Part shown: positions 1 through 7,800 of the stretch, piece after piece
Numbering within the stretch: position 1 is the stretch's first letter
Layout: every line of letters starts with the position of its first letter
NCBI RefSeq assembly: GCF_003971235.1
Contig: NZ_CP034661.1
Location: 1,922,001 to 1,986,000 of the forward strand
From: Chryseobacterium aureum
GTDB taxonomy: Bacteria; Bacteroidota; Bacteroidia; Flavobacteriales; Weeksellaceae
Length of the DNA stretch: 64,000 nucleotides
Reading direction: 5' to 3'
Position numbers and translations under genes: made by a program
Notes under the pieces: model-generated
The model's input: only the letters and a program-made list of their open reading frames with translations
What the model was told of the DNA's origin: nothing
Database searches by the model: none

Positions 1-2
1 AG

Positions 3-68
3 CCTAATAGATTTACTTGTAATTTAGAAGAACATTTAAAAAATATAATTCTATTTGAAACAACTTAA
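3..68 (+). CDS. C-terminal end of a truncated upstream gene (partial)
   Basis: An open frame enters from the left window edge and stops at TAA at 66-68, giving about 21 residues rich in Leu, Glu and Asn. It lies on the same strand as the following gene, with a 47-bp spacer. Too little remains to name a family. It may be the end of another gene of the defence cluster, but it could also be chance because short open frames are common in AT-rich DNA. Confidence 0.35.
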   Translation, partial: PNRFTCNLEEHLKNIILFETT

Positions 69-82
69 GTACAAACAATTAG

Positions 83-90
83 TATACTTG
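83..90 (+). promoter_or_regulatory. Possible -7 box upstream of the first cassette
   Basis: TATACTTG matches the Bacteroidota -7 consensus TAnnTTTG at all but one position and lies 25 bp before the ATG at 116. No convincing -33 TTG is at the right distance, so this is only a candidate. Confidence 0.3.
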
Positions 91-115
91 AATTATACCT
101 AAAAAACTAAAAATT

Positions 116-478
116 ATGAATTCCAATGAAAAAGAATTATTAGAAGCATATCTATCTCCCTTTAAAAATGAGAAAGAAAAAATACTCGCTGAAATCAAAG
201 AACACATCAAATATTACTTTGATGAAACCCCGGAATGTTTATATGATATCATTCAATATATAAACATAAAAAACAGCTATTTCTCACAATTGGTAATAAT
301 GACACAACCTCGAGTATATTTTAAGGATATGGACATTTCAATATTAGCTGGTAAATTTATATATGATGCTTATGTATCTGCCCAAGATATACTGAAAGAT
401 TTTAAAGAACAAACTGACAAATTATATGCAAATTTATTTGAGATAGTTAAGAAGAAATTAGAAGAGGAGACTGAATGA
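116..478 (+). CDS. Small helical hypothetical protein of the SMC/nuclease cassette
   Basis: I do not recognise this 120-residue protein. It has no signal peptide and no membrane segment. Its charged, Lys/Glu-rich ends (residues 1-35 and 90-120) look helical and could form a short coiled coil. It is the first complete gene of a run that continues with a secreted protein, a PD-(D/E)XK nuclease and an SMC-like ATPase. In Lamassu and ABC-three-component systems a small third or middle component often sits beside the nuclease and ATPase. This protein has the right size and place, but I see no diagnostic motif, so that role is an inference from context. Its stop codon overlaps an ATG at 475 (ATGA), though the next gene more likely starts at 568. 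Confidence 0.6.
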   Translation: MNSNEKELLEAYLSPFKNEKEKILAEIKEHIKYYFDETPECLYDIIQYINIKNSYFSQLVIMTQPRVYFKDMDISILAGKFIYDAYVSAQDILKDFKEQTDKLYANLFEIVKKKLEEETE

Positions 479-501
479 AAGTAACATTAGTAATTATCAA
501 G

Positions 502-525
502 CTTATTACGGTTTTCCGTAATAAG
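502..525. promoter_or_regulatory. Perfect palindrome, probable operator (copy 1)
   Basis: The arms CTTATTACGG and CCGTAATAAG form a perfect 10-bp inverted repeat around a TTTT centre. The core TTACGG-N4-CCGTAA recurs at 5601-5620 upstream of the Gabija-like operon. Here it ends 17 bp before a -7 box (543-550), so it would cover the -33 region, as expected for a repressor or activator site. It lacks the following T-run of an intrinsic terminator. Confidence 0.5.
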
Positions 526-542
526 TTGAATTTTCTAAATGA

Positions 543-550
543 TATATTTG
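543..550 (+). promoter_or_regulatory. -7 promoter box TATATTTG
   Basis: An exact match to the Bacteroidota -7 consensus TAnnTTTG, 17 bp before the ATG at 568 and just after the 502-525 palindrome. It supports transcription starting here and therefore the internal start at 568 for the next gene. Confidence 0.45.
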
Positions 551-567
551 GTAAAATATATTATCCA

Positions 568-927
568 ATGAAACAACTGCTCATTTTAACCTGCCTGTCT
601 GTATTATTATTTGCTTTTACAAATACTACACAACATAATGGTATTGTATTTAAGAAGAATGAATATCTAGGTGAATGGCCATTTTCAGTTGATGAGATAG
701 AGGTTTTCTGCAATGGATATAAAGAAATCTATTGTACAGCAAGTAATAGAAAAACCTATTCACTAAATGGATCTGCGAAAGGAATATCAACAAATGATAA
801 GTCCATTAACAAAGTTGAAGGAATCTGGTTGGATGACCCCAAATATCCAGGACTAAAAATCCCTACACAGATTTTATCTCTCAAGGGCTCACGCTTTGTA
901 AAATCAAATAATATGCAAATGTTATAG
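568..927 (+). CDS. Secreted DUF2511 (YebY-like) protein
   Basis: From the ATG at 568 the protein is 119 residues with an N-terminal hydrophobic signal (MKQLLILTCLSVLLFAF) followed by a compact domain. The pattern GEWPFSV, then a Cys-containing strand and SLNGSAKG, resembles the DUF2511 family typified by E. coli YebY, an uncharacterised periplasmic protein. A longer frame begins at 475 with an ATGA overlap to the previous gene. It would add 31 residues, read through the palindrome at 502-525 and bury the signal peptide, so I prefer 568. The next ATG follows the TAG stop directly, so it is probably co-transcribed with the nuclease and ATPase. An exported protein in such an operon is unusual, and its role there is unknown. 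Confidence 0.65.
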   Translation: MKQLLILTCLSVLLFAFTNTTQHNGIVFKKNEYLGEWPFSVDEIEVFCNGYKEIYCTASNRKTYSLNGSAKGISTNDKSINKVEGIWLDDPKYPGLKIPTQILSLKGSRFVKSNNMQML

Positions 928-1947
928 ATGAGTTATACATTCAGAAATACAGAAATCAATAATGAGAAAGCATCGGTTTTTGAAACCAAATCACTTCTTT
1001 ATCTTATTGGTAAAAGCTGCAGTAAAAAAGAAATCGAATATATCACATTTGATTGTTTCAATGATGTAAGTGGAATTGACAAAAGCGGAACCAATATTTG
1101 GGATATACAGTCTAAAAATGAAGCAAAACTTAATCCTAAAAAGATTGGAAAATATTTGTTTACACTTTTTGATAATTCAATTTCAAAATTAAGCTTTAAA
1201 GAATTCATTTTTTTTACACAAAAATTAGATGAAAATTATAAAACAGATACCAATCTGAATATTTATAATTGTTCAAATTTCAAGACACAAACTCTAGACA
1301 GAATTAAAAATGGACTGGTAAAAGAAGTCAACAGAGTGCTAGGTGATGCTACCATCTATACTGTAGATATTGAGAAATTCTTAAATAATGTCATAATTGT
1401 TGAAGATGATACAACCGAAGAAGAATACCTTAAGCTGATAATTAAATTCAAAAATAAATCATTAAAGAATGATGATTTTTATTTAACTGCATTTAAGGAA
1501 TTAAGAGACATACAATCTTCTAAGAAAAATTCTTACATTGAAAATGAAACAATCGCTAACATTTTAGATGTCATAAAATATAATAGACATCTAAAAATAC
1601 TTGATATTGATACATTTATACTTTGTAGAATTCTTGGTTTCGAACTATTTACATACAAAGGAATTCCTATATATTTTTCAGTATATACAGATCACCTAGT
1701 GATTGATGATAGGAAAGATCTGGTTCAGGACTGTAATTCCAATTTATCGCGTTGTTTATTTAACAAAAATAGTAATAAAGAATTTTGGAGCATTTGTGAA
1801 AGAATTATTTCGCACCTTGAAAATAATAGTCAAAAAGATGTTGAAAAAATATTCCAATCTATCTTCAATGCTTATGTAATAAAATTCAGCTATCTTGATC
1901 AAACTACAATAAAATACTTAATTGCCCTAATAATAGAAGGTCTATAA
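928..1947 (+). CDS. PD-(D/E)XK (Cap4/DUF4297-like) nuclease of a Lamassu/ABC-3C-like system
   Basis: This is a 339-residue protein. Its first 65 residues show a Cap4/DUF4297-type nuclease signature: an acidic helix (E36), D46 in FNDVSGID, and W58-D59-I-Q-S-K63, equivalent to the D...QxK catalytic strand of restriction-like nucleases. The rest (about 90-339) is alpha-helical and unrecognised, and probably contacts the partner ATPase. The start follows the DUF2511 stop with no gap, and the stop overlaps the next start by one base (TAATG), indicating tight co-translation. A nuclease encoded with an SMC-like ATPase is the layout of Lamassu (LmuA/LmuB) and of ABC-three-component conflict systems, where the ATPase senses foreign DNA and licenses cleavage. 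The nuclease call rests on motif and context; the system type is inferred. Confidence 0.65.
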   Translation: MSYTFRNTEINNEKASVFETKSLLYLIGKSCSKKEIEYITFDCFNDVSGIDKSGTNIWDIQSKNEAKLNPKKIGKYLFTLFDNSISKLSFKEFIFFTQKLDENYKTDTNLNIYNCSNFKTQTLDRIKNGLVKEVNRVLGDATIYTVDIEKFLNNVIIVEDDTTEEEYLKLIIKFKNKSLKNDDFYLTAFKELRDIQSSKKNSYIENETIANILDVIKYNRHLKILDIDTFILCRILGFELFTYKGIPIYFSVYTDHLVIDDRKDLVQDCNSNLSRCLFNKNSNKEFWSICERIISHLENNSQKDVEKIFQSIFNAYVIKFSYLDQTTIKYLIALIIEGL

Positions 1948-3554
1948 TGATTATAAAAAAAGTTGCCATAGGAAATGCGTCTGAAGCATTTATCGAAGAC
2001 AGGCTGGAAAACAGAACTAATATCATTTTTAGTGATGAGAATAACAAAGGTAAAACAATACTTATACAGAGTATTGTATATTCAATTGGTTACGAATCTA
2101 TTTGGCCAGTGGGTTTTGATCCAAAGAATTATTTTTTCTACTCTAAAATTACGTTCAACAATATTGACTATGAATTTTTAAGACATAAGAATTCGATTTT
2201 GGTTAATGGCAATAATCAAAACTATATTTTTAATAGTATTTCAGAGTTTAAGTATTTTTTAGCACGTGAAGTCACAGAAATACCAAAAATACCAAAAGAT
2301 GGACAAAACAAAATTGCAGATTTAAGTCTCTTTTATGAGCTTTTCTTTTTAGGACAAGATAAAAGAAACACTTCAAATATAATTGTAAGATCTAATCATA
2401 ATAAAGCGGATTTTTTAAATATGATTTTTAGCTTTCAGGGTATATCTACAGTGCAATTTGAAGAAAATTTAAACCAAGATGGTCTTAAACAACGTAAAGC
2501 AGAATTAACAGAGAAAATTAGAATTGAAAAAAGAAAACTTCAAATAATAAAGAAAAACCCTCAAATTGCTGCTTATGTCACCAACCTTGCAAACGCAGAA
2601 GATTTTGATAGAATCAAACTTCGATTAAAAGAATTAAATCAATCGATAACAGACTTAAAAAAGCAAAGAAATAGAGAAGAAAGCAGGAGATCAAAACTAA
2701 CATTTCTACTAAGTGAATTAAATTCATTAAACAGAAATATGAGTAAAGGAAAAGTTAAATGCGGCGATTGTCAAAGCTCTAATATTATCTTTACCAATGA
2801 CGACTTTAATTTTGATGTAAGTAACAAATTAGTCCGTGATAATATCATATCTTCTATTAATGAGGATATAAAAATTAAAAATGAAATTGTCGAAGAATTT
2901 AACAGTTTAATAACAAAGGATCAGGAAGAGCTCAATAAATTATTAGAAACACCAAGTCCGGACTTTAGAAACTATGTATTATTTGAGTCAGAAATTAGAA
3001 ATTCGTCTGAAATCGATTATGATATTACAAAACTGAAACTCGAATTAGCAATTGTTGAAAATAGAATTAAAGAAAACGAAAGTGGAATTGAGTCTAATAA
3101 AGATTTGCAAAAAACATTACTGGAAAAAATTATAGATGAAATTGGTCGTTTATATAAAATTATTGATCCCACGGGTAATATGATTATTGCGAATTTATTC
3201 ACAAAAGCTAACGAAACTTTTTCGGGGAGTGAAGAACAAGAGTTTTATTTCTGTAAGATTGTAGCATTAAGTAAAATTTTAAAACACAATTATCCTTTAA
3301 TCATCGATTCATTTAGAGAAGGTGAGTTGTCTACACCGAAAGAAGAAAAAATGATCGACGAATTTATAACTTTAGACAAACAAGTTATCTTAACATCAAC
3401 ACTAAAAAGAGAAGAATATTCAGTTGATAAATACTCAAATTTCAAGGATATCAACGCAATAGACTATTCTCAATTCCAGGATAGTAAGCTACTTCAAAAG
3501 GATTATGTAGAAGATTTTAAAGAAATCCTCAACACATTTCCTATTATATTGTAA
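1947..3554 (+). CDS. SMC/Rad50-like ATPase of a Lamassu/ABC-3C-like system
   Basis: This 535-residue protein has the plan of a compact SMC/Rad50 ATPase. It begins with a degenerate Walker A (D30-ENNKGKT37, lacking the usual first Gly). Coiled-coil arms run from about 180-265 and 295-400 and flank C272-G-D-C275, a CxxC like the zinc hook of Rad50. Near the C terminus are an ABC signature-like FSGSEEQEFY, a Walker B strand PLIIDSF, and a switch-like strand QVILTSTL. Rad50 proteins dimerise through such hooks and bind DNA ends; the same is likely here. It overlaps the upstream nuclease gene by one base, so the two form one unit. Alternatives are a generic ABC-three-component ATPase or a LmuB homologue; sequence reading cannot separate them. 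Confidence 0.72.
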   Translation: MIIKKVAIGNASEAFIEDRLENRTNIIFSDENNKGKTILIQSIVYSIGYESIWPVGFDPKNYFFYSKITFNNIDYEFLRHKNSILVNGNNQNYIFNSISEFKYFLAREVTEIPKIPKDGQNKIADLSLFYELFFLGQDKRNTSNIIVRSNHNKADFLNMIFSFQGISTVQFEENLNQDGLKQRKAELTEKIRIEKRKLQIIKKNPQIAAYVTNLANAEDFDRIKLRLKELNQSITDLKKQRNREESRRSKLTFLLSELNSLNRNMSKGKVKCGDCQSSNIIFTNDDFNFDVSNKLVRDNIISSINEDIKIKNEIVEEFNSLITKDQEELNKLLETPSPDFRNYVLFESEIRNSSEIDYDITKLKLELAIVENRIKENESGIESNKDLQKTLLEKIIDEIGRLYKIIDPTGNMIIANLFTKANETFSGSEEQEFYFCKIVALSKILKHNYPLIIDSFREGELSTPKEEKMIDEFITLDKQVILTSTLKREEYSVDKYSNFKDINAIDYSQFQDSKLLQKDYVEDFKEILNTFPIIL

Positions 3555-3609
3555 TTTATAAAATAATATTAACTTTTTAATTAAGTCAAATTTTAATAAT
3601 TTGTTTTAT

Positions 3610-4128
3610 ATGACAACTTCAGACACTCTTTCTGCCGGGGCATTAATAATTTCTTTATTCGCACTTGTATTTTCATTTTTCACTTACGTGAAGGACAGAA
3701 AAAGGAGTAACCAAGACCAGATATTTCAAGAAAAACTTACCTCTTATAAAGAGCTGTTACATTTAGCAAGGACTACATATCTTAAATTTTTTGATATTAT
3801 AGATTATATTCAGTATTTCAACGGAGATCAAAATCAATGGGAAAAAAAATATAATAAAATTTCTGGTAGTTATTATGGATTAGCTTTTGAATTTAAGTAT
3901 ACTCTTTCAAAAGTCTCATTTATAATTCCTGAAAATATCTGTAATGAACTATTCGAATTAGAGTTCGCGTTAACTCATTTTGTGACATCAGGCTATTACC
4001 AAGACTCAGAATTATCTATGAAGGCTTATGACTCGCTAGATAAAAGAATTAATTCTATTGAACACTTAATTAAAAGTGATCTTAATGTCAATAAATTAAA
4101 TCTATCTTTAACTAAAAGGATTAATTAA
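3610..4128 (+). CDS. Hypothetical single-pass membrane protein
   Basis: I do not recognise a family. From the ATG at 3610 the protein has 172 residues. A hydrophobic segment (about residues 7-25, AGALIISLFALVFSFFTYV) is followed by a basic stretch (KDRKRS), then an amphipathic helical domain rich in Phe, Tyr and Lys that should lie in the cytoplasm. An in-frame TTG at 3601 is a less likely start. It is 55 bp after the SMC-like gene on the same strand and just left of the 19-bp repeat. It may be an accessory part of the first cassette or simply a neighbour. Confidence 0.6.
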   Translation: MTTSDTLSAGALIISLFALVFSFFTYVKDRKRSNQDQIFQEKLTSYKELLHLARTTYLKFFDIIDYIQYFNGDQNQWEKKYNKISGSYYGLAFEFKYTLSKVSFIIPENICNELFELEFALTHFVTSGYYQDSELSMKAYDSLDKRINSIEHLIKSDLNVNKLNLSLTKRIN

Positions 4129-4222
4129 AATCTTTAACTAATAGTTTTTTTATAAAACTGATAATCTAATAAAAAGTAACAATTATTTAACAAATTAAAA
4201 ATCAATTATTTGATATTTTTAT

Positions 4223-4241
4223 GGTACAAATATGGTACAAA
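4223..4241. repeat. Left copy of 19-bp direct repeat (possible attL)
   Basis: GGTACAAATATGGTACAAA is identical to 21312-21330. Each copy itself holds GGTACAAA twice at 11-bp spacing. The two copies bracket about 17.1 kb that contains the HAD remnant, the Gabija-like genes, the PRTase/NADAR/STAND unit and the giant STAND gene. Duplicated core sites of an integrative element are one explanation; recombinase arm sites are another. Confidence 0.45.
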
Positions 4242-4454
4242 ATAACCAGCAAAAAAGATCTCAAATAAAGTATTACAAATCAATAACTTGAAACATATAA
4301 ACCTTATTTTTTTCCATTGTTAATCATACTAGGGTTTAAAATATACTAGCATCAAAATCGTGTCAAAAATTTCCCAATTTAATACACACTGCATATCAAA
4401 ATTCATATACCATAATTTTAGAATTTCTTGAATTCTGTATTGCTATTAACAGAT

Positions 4455-4532
4455 TTAGTGACGGAGCTAGTGACGGAGCTAATGACGGAGTTAGTGACGG
4501 AGTTCATACAATTGTTAGAAGAAAGATATTAA
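4455..4532 (+). pseudogene. Fragment with 12-bp tandem repeat encoding L-V-T-E units
   Basis: Four near-identical 12-bp units (consensus TTAGTGACGGAG) at 4455-4502 encode LVTE/LMTE repeats, followed by FIQLLEERY and a stop at 4530-4532. Upstream the frame is closed by a TAG within about 50 bp and has no ATG start. Repeated V-T-E linkers occur near the C terminus of some AlbA/Fic-type DNA-binding conflict proteins. I therefore read this as the tail of a lost gene; the family assignment is tentative. Confidence 0.3.
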
Positions 4533-4614
4533 AGCAATCAAAAATCTGCATAGGCAAACAATTTTTAATAGAAATGAACTACATGTTTGAACTAAAACTG
4601 TTTGATTAAAAATG

Positions 4615-4653
4615 GTAGCAGGTCATTCTGATGTTAAACTAATTCAGTTTTAG
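4615..4653 (+). pseudogene. Possible tyrosine recombinase C-terminal remnant
   Basis: The frame VAGHSDVKLIQF followed by TAG resembles the LGHS-(x)-K-TTQ region around the second catalytic His of phage-type integrases, which normally precedes the catalytic Tyr. Only 12 residues remain and the Tyr is absent. It lies close to the 19-bp repeat. It may be chance, but it would fit a decayed integrase of the island. Confidence 0.22.
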
Positions 4654-4667
4654 AAAATGCATAATTT

Positions 4668-5408
4668 TCATAAGTGTTTAATTTCTAAGGCTTCATAAAA
4701 ACCTCCTAAAGCATAATTCTGATCAAATATTTCATGGACACATCCGCTGTAGGCATCCAAACCCTCCCTAAGTGTATGGCTAACGAAAGCCATCGTTTCA
4801 GATACATCAATGTTAAAATGTTCACAAAAATATTGCACGCCTTTTTGTTTGCTTATTCCCCCCATATTGACATCAGCAAATAATGGTGTCCATCTTGACG
4901 AAAGTGAATGTGGCATCACTTTCCGCATAATAGATTCTTCATTATCAGGATCTATAAAAACGTTGACCTGCAAAAACATTTTCTATATCCAGCTTCTTTT
5001 TCACACAAAGGTGGTACTGGAAGATTCACGTGATTATATAATTATAGTACTTCTGGACTTTCGTTACTAATTCTCACCTTATCCTCATACATTAATGAAA
5101 AAACTCACTGTTGAATTTTCTGAATAATTAATTAAATTTTTGATATCTTCAGAGTGAATCGCCTGCCTAAACATAACTCGACCATCAATTGTCATACAGT
5201 AACCTCCATTGAATGTTAGAAATCCATCGAATTCAATATGTTTTATATGACCAAGATCATTGATTGAGCGACCGGTTGTAACAATGACTTTTATACCTTT
5301 TTTCCGAAGATTTTTTATGGCATTTTGAGTTGATTCTGGAATTACTTTGGTTTTTAAACTAATTAAGGTGCCATCAATATCAAAAAAGACAGCTTTATGC
5401 TTGGATAA
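4668..5408 (-). pseudogene. HAD-IIB (Cof-type) phosphatase, decayed
   Basis: Two minus-strand pieces match one Cof-like HAD-IIB hydrolase. The N-terminal piece (5085-5408) reads KHKAVFFDIDGTLI, containing the DxDGT nucleophile motif, then VTTGR, and ends at a stop after FFINV. The C-terminal piece (4668-4979) carries the GGISKQKGVQ cap/core junction and SETMAF, where intact enzymes continue with GDGxND. That acidic motif is lost, apparently by a deletion or frameshift. No start codon is in frame at the 5' end (TTA where ATG is expected, with a TAA just upstream). The gap 4980-5084 is not readable in either frame. Intact relatives dephosphorylate sugar phosphates or FMN; this copy should be non-functional. 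Confidence 0.75.
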
Positions 5409-5410
5409 TA

Positions 5411-5721
5411 TACAGAATTCATATTAGTTACTACAAAAATTTATTTAATAAAAATACGACCAATTATTTACGAGAACTACTTTATTTTAACTTTTAGATA
5501 ATTTAAAACATGTGTTAAGTATATTATTCTGATAAATAATCTAATTTTTTAATCATTTATTTTCATAAAAATTACTAAATACATATTCAAGTCCCAAACA
5601 TTTTACGGTAATCCGTAAAAATATTAGTTAGTTAATATTTAAATTAGCAATTTAAACACATTGCCAAAAGATTATAATTTAATAATTTTCATCTCTACTA
5701 ACTAAAAACTAACCGCTAATC
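5411..5721. other. Upstream region of the Gabija-like operon
   Basis: About 310 bp of AT-rich spacer. The only clear structure is the palindrome at 5601-5620. No perfect TAnnTTTG box is seen; TAATATTTA near 5633 is a weak candidate. The start at 5722 follows an A/C-rich leader, as is common in flavobacteria, which make little use of Shine-Dalgarno sequences. Confidence 0.4.
5601..5620. promoter_or_regulatory. Perfect palindrome, probable operator (copy 2)
   Basis: TTTTACGG and CCGTAAAA flank a TAAT centre. The 16-bp core TTACGG-N4-CCGTAA is the same as at 502-525, with only the four central bases different. It lies about 100 bp upstream of the OLD-nuclease gene. Two copies before two separate defence operons suggest one shared DNA-binding regulator; none is encoded nearby. 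Confidence 0.5.
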
Positions 5722-7800
5722 ATGTTTATCTCTCAGATCAAAATCAAGAATTTTCGAAATTTTGAAAATACTACTACTACTTTCAACGATGGAATCAATG
5801 TAATTATCGGACACAATAATGCAGGTAAATCAAATCTTATAACTGCCTTGTCCCTTGTTATGGACAATTCACGTTCTAAAAGACTTGATATCGATGATTT
5901 CTACAAATTAATCCCTTTGGAAAGTCTTTTGATGACGCCTCCCAAAGTTTTAATTGAAATCACCATAAAAAAGGGAAGCTTCGAAACAGAAGACGATCTT
6001 GTTTCTGTCTCCACATGGCTAACAAAACTTGATGAAGATTATGAAGCAAAGTTGACTTACGAATTTTTTCTTCCAGAAAAACATATAGAAAATTATAGAA
6101 AGCTAATTCGTGAAGTTCCTGACAATGAAAATCAAAGAAACAATATTTGGAATACAATAAAGCATGAATTCCTTAGGCTTTACGTAGTAAAAATCTGGGG
6201 TGGAAATGTCACTAATCAGGCTCCTGCTGATCCCGATTCACTTCAAAAATTTGACTTTCAGTTCTTAGATGCTATTCGCGATGTTGAAAGAGATATGCTG
6301 ACAGGAAAAAACAGTCTTTTAAGAGATGTTTTTGATTTTTTTATGGATTATGACATTAAAATTCATCCTACAAAAACTGATGCTGATAAATTTGGAGAAA
6401 TAAAAGAAAGAAAGTTAAAGTTTGCCGGAGAAGCAGAAAAACTTGTTGAACTTCTTCATACAAGGATAGCATCCGGAAAAGAAGAAATACTTTCCTACGC
6501 CAAAGATACAGGTGCATCTTTTAACAATGCAAAGCCAAATTTTGAAGGGGTTATCTCGGAAACAGAGCTTTACAGTGTTCTAAAACTAATTGTTGAATAT
6601 GAGACCGGGATAAAGATTCCAGCTACACGCAACGGGTTAGGTTATAACAATTTGATTTACATGTCACTTTTACTGGCAAAAATGCAGGTTAATAATGATG
6701 TAAACTATTTGGACAGCAATGCAAAGACATTTTCAATGCTTGCCATAGAGGAACCGGAGGCACACCTACATCCGGCTATGCAGTTTAAGTTCCTAAAATT
6801 CCTTGACGAAAATAAAAACAAAAGAAAAGTAAGACAGATTTTTGTAACAACCCACTCTACCCACATCACTTCTGCCGTAACATTAGATGAAATAATATGT
6901 ATTCATAATAATGAGGGACAAACTTTTGTGGCATATCCTGGAAAAACATTTACGGACGAAGACGGAAATCCTGCAGACCAGAGCAAAAAGTATGTTGAAA
7001 GATTTCTGGATGCCAGTAAGTCTGATATGTTATTCAGTCAAAAAGTACTTTTGGTGGAAGGTTTAGCTGAGCAGATTTTAATGAACGTTTTTGCAGACTA
7101 CGAAAACAAATCTCTAGAGGATGAGCATATTAGCGTTATCAATGTCGGAGGCAGGTATTTCAAACATTTTCTTTACCTGTTTAATTCGCAAAAACCATTT
7201 ACCATAGTAAAACCTGTTGTATGTGTTACAGATCGTGACCCTGAGAGAAAAACAAAGGAGATTGAGGGATCAAGTTTTAAAAAGTGCTACCCTTTTGAAG
7301 TAAACATTAGCCCGGACAAGTTTGATTTTCAGTATAACTCGTTCTGTGATGAATTTCAACCCGATGTGCATCCAAATATAAACGTATACACGCAAGGTTT
7401 GCTGTTTGGCAAAACACTGGAATATGAATTGGCATATTGCAACCCTTCCTTAAAATTACTGCTGACCGATTCTATAAAAAACAAAACAGAATTAGAGCGT
7501 TTAATGGATCTGTATGACTTGGAAGGCTCTTCAGTAGACGATTTTTTCGGTATTCTGAGAGAAAGCGAGGAAAGTGAGAGAATTATCACAGGTATCAATA
7601 ACAATACTGTGCTTGATCCAGATGCTAAGAAAAAATCAATCATAGCATCCAGATATCTGAACTCGGTCGGAAAGGGAGAAAATGCATTAGAACTTGCTGT
7701 AGCCTTAAAAGATAATCTTCTAAACAAAGGTACTGAAGATTACCAAGAGTTTAATGTTCCTGATTATATCAAACAAGTAATATTAAAGTTATGCCCGTAG
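5722..7800 (+). CDS. gajA-like: OLD-family ATPase/TOPRIM endonuclease, GajA-like
   Basis: This 692-residue protein has an ABC-type ATPase head and a C-terminal TOPRIM nuclease. Visible motifs are Walker A G30-HNNAGKS37, Walker B with E343-EPE346 followed by AHLHP, an H-loop at H378 (VTTHSTH), and TOPRIM residues E446 (LLVEGLAE) and D504-R-D506 (VTDRDPE). Paired with the UvrD-like helicase that overlaps its end by 10 bp, this is the gene order of Gabija. There GajA is a nucleotide-sensing DNA nickase and GajB a DNA-terminus-activated NTPase. The protein is over 100 residues longer than Bacillus GajA (about 580), mostly in the ATPase insertion and the C-terminal part, so it may be a divergent subtype. 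The nuclease and ATPase assignment is firm; the exact subtype is inferred. Confidence 0.85.
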   Translation: MFISQIKIKNFRNFENTTTTFNDGINVIIGHNNAGKSNLITALSLVMDNSRSKRLDIDDFYKLIPLESLLMTPPKVLIEITIKKGSFETEDDLVSVSTWLTKLDEDYEAKLTYEFFLPEKHIENYRKLIREVPDNENQRNNIWNTIKHEFLRLYVVKIWGGNVTNQAPADPDSLQKFDFQFLDAIRDVERDMLTGKNSLLRDVFDFFMDYDIKIHPTKTDADKFGEIKERKLKFAGEAEKLVELLHTRIASGKEEILSYAKDTGASFNNAKPNFEGVISETELYSVLKLIVEYETGIKIPATRNGLGYNNLIYMSLLLAKMQVNNDVNYLDSNAKTFSMLAIEEPEAHLHPAMQFKFLKFLDENKNKRKVRQIFVTTHSTHITSAVTLDEIICIHNNEGQTFVAYPGKTFTDEDGNPADQSKKYVERFLDASKSDMLFSQKVLLVEGLAEQILMNVFADYENKSLEDEHISVINVGGRYFKHFLYLFNSQKPFTIVKPVVCVTDRDPERKTKEIEGSSFKKCYPFEVNISPDKFDFQYNSFCDEFQPDVHPNINVYTQGLLFGKTLEYELAYCNPSLKLLLTDSIKNKTELERLMDLYDLEGSSVDDFFGILRESEESERIITGINNNTVLDPDAKKKSIIASRYLNSVGKGENALELAVALKDNLLNKGTEDYQEFNVPDYIKQVILKLCP

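Larger units (their letters stand above)
4129..4667. other. Non-coding scar zone left of the HAD remnant
   Basis: About 540 bp of AT-rich DNA without an intact gene. It holds the left copy of the 19-bp repeat (4223-4241), a 12-bp tandem repeat fragment (4455-4502) and a short frame resembling a recombinase C terminus (4615-4653). The mix of gene fragments suggests old insertions and deletions. Confidence 0.5.

Noticed and set aside
475..567. N-terminal extension of the DUF2511-like gene starting at ATG 475
   Set aside because: It would read through a perfect palindrome and a -7 box and hide the signal peptide. The ATGA overlap with the previous gene is the only support, so 568 is preferred but not proven.
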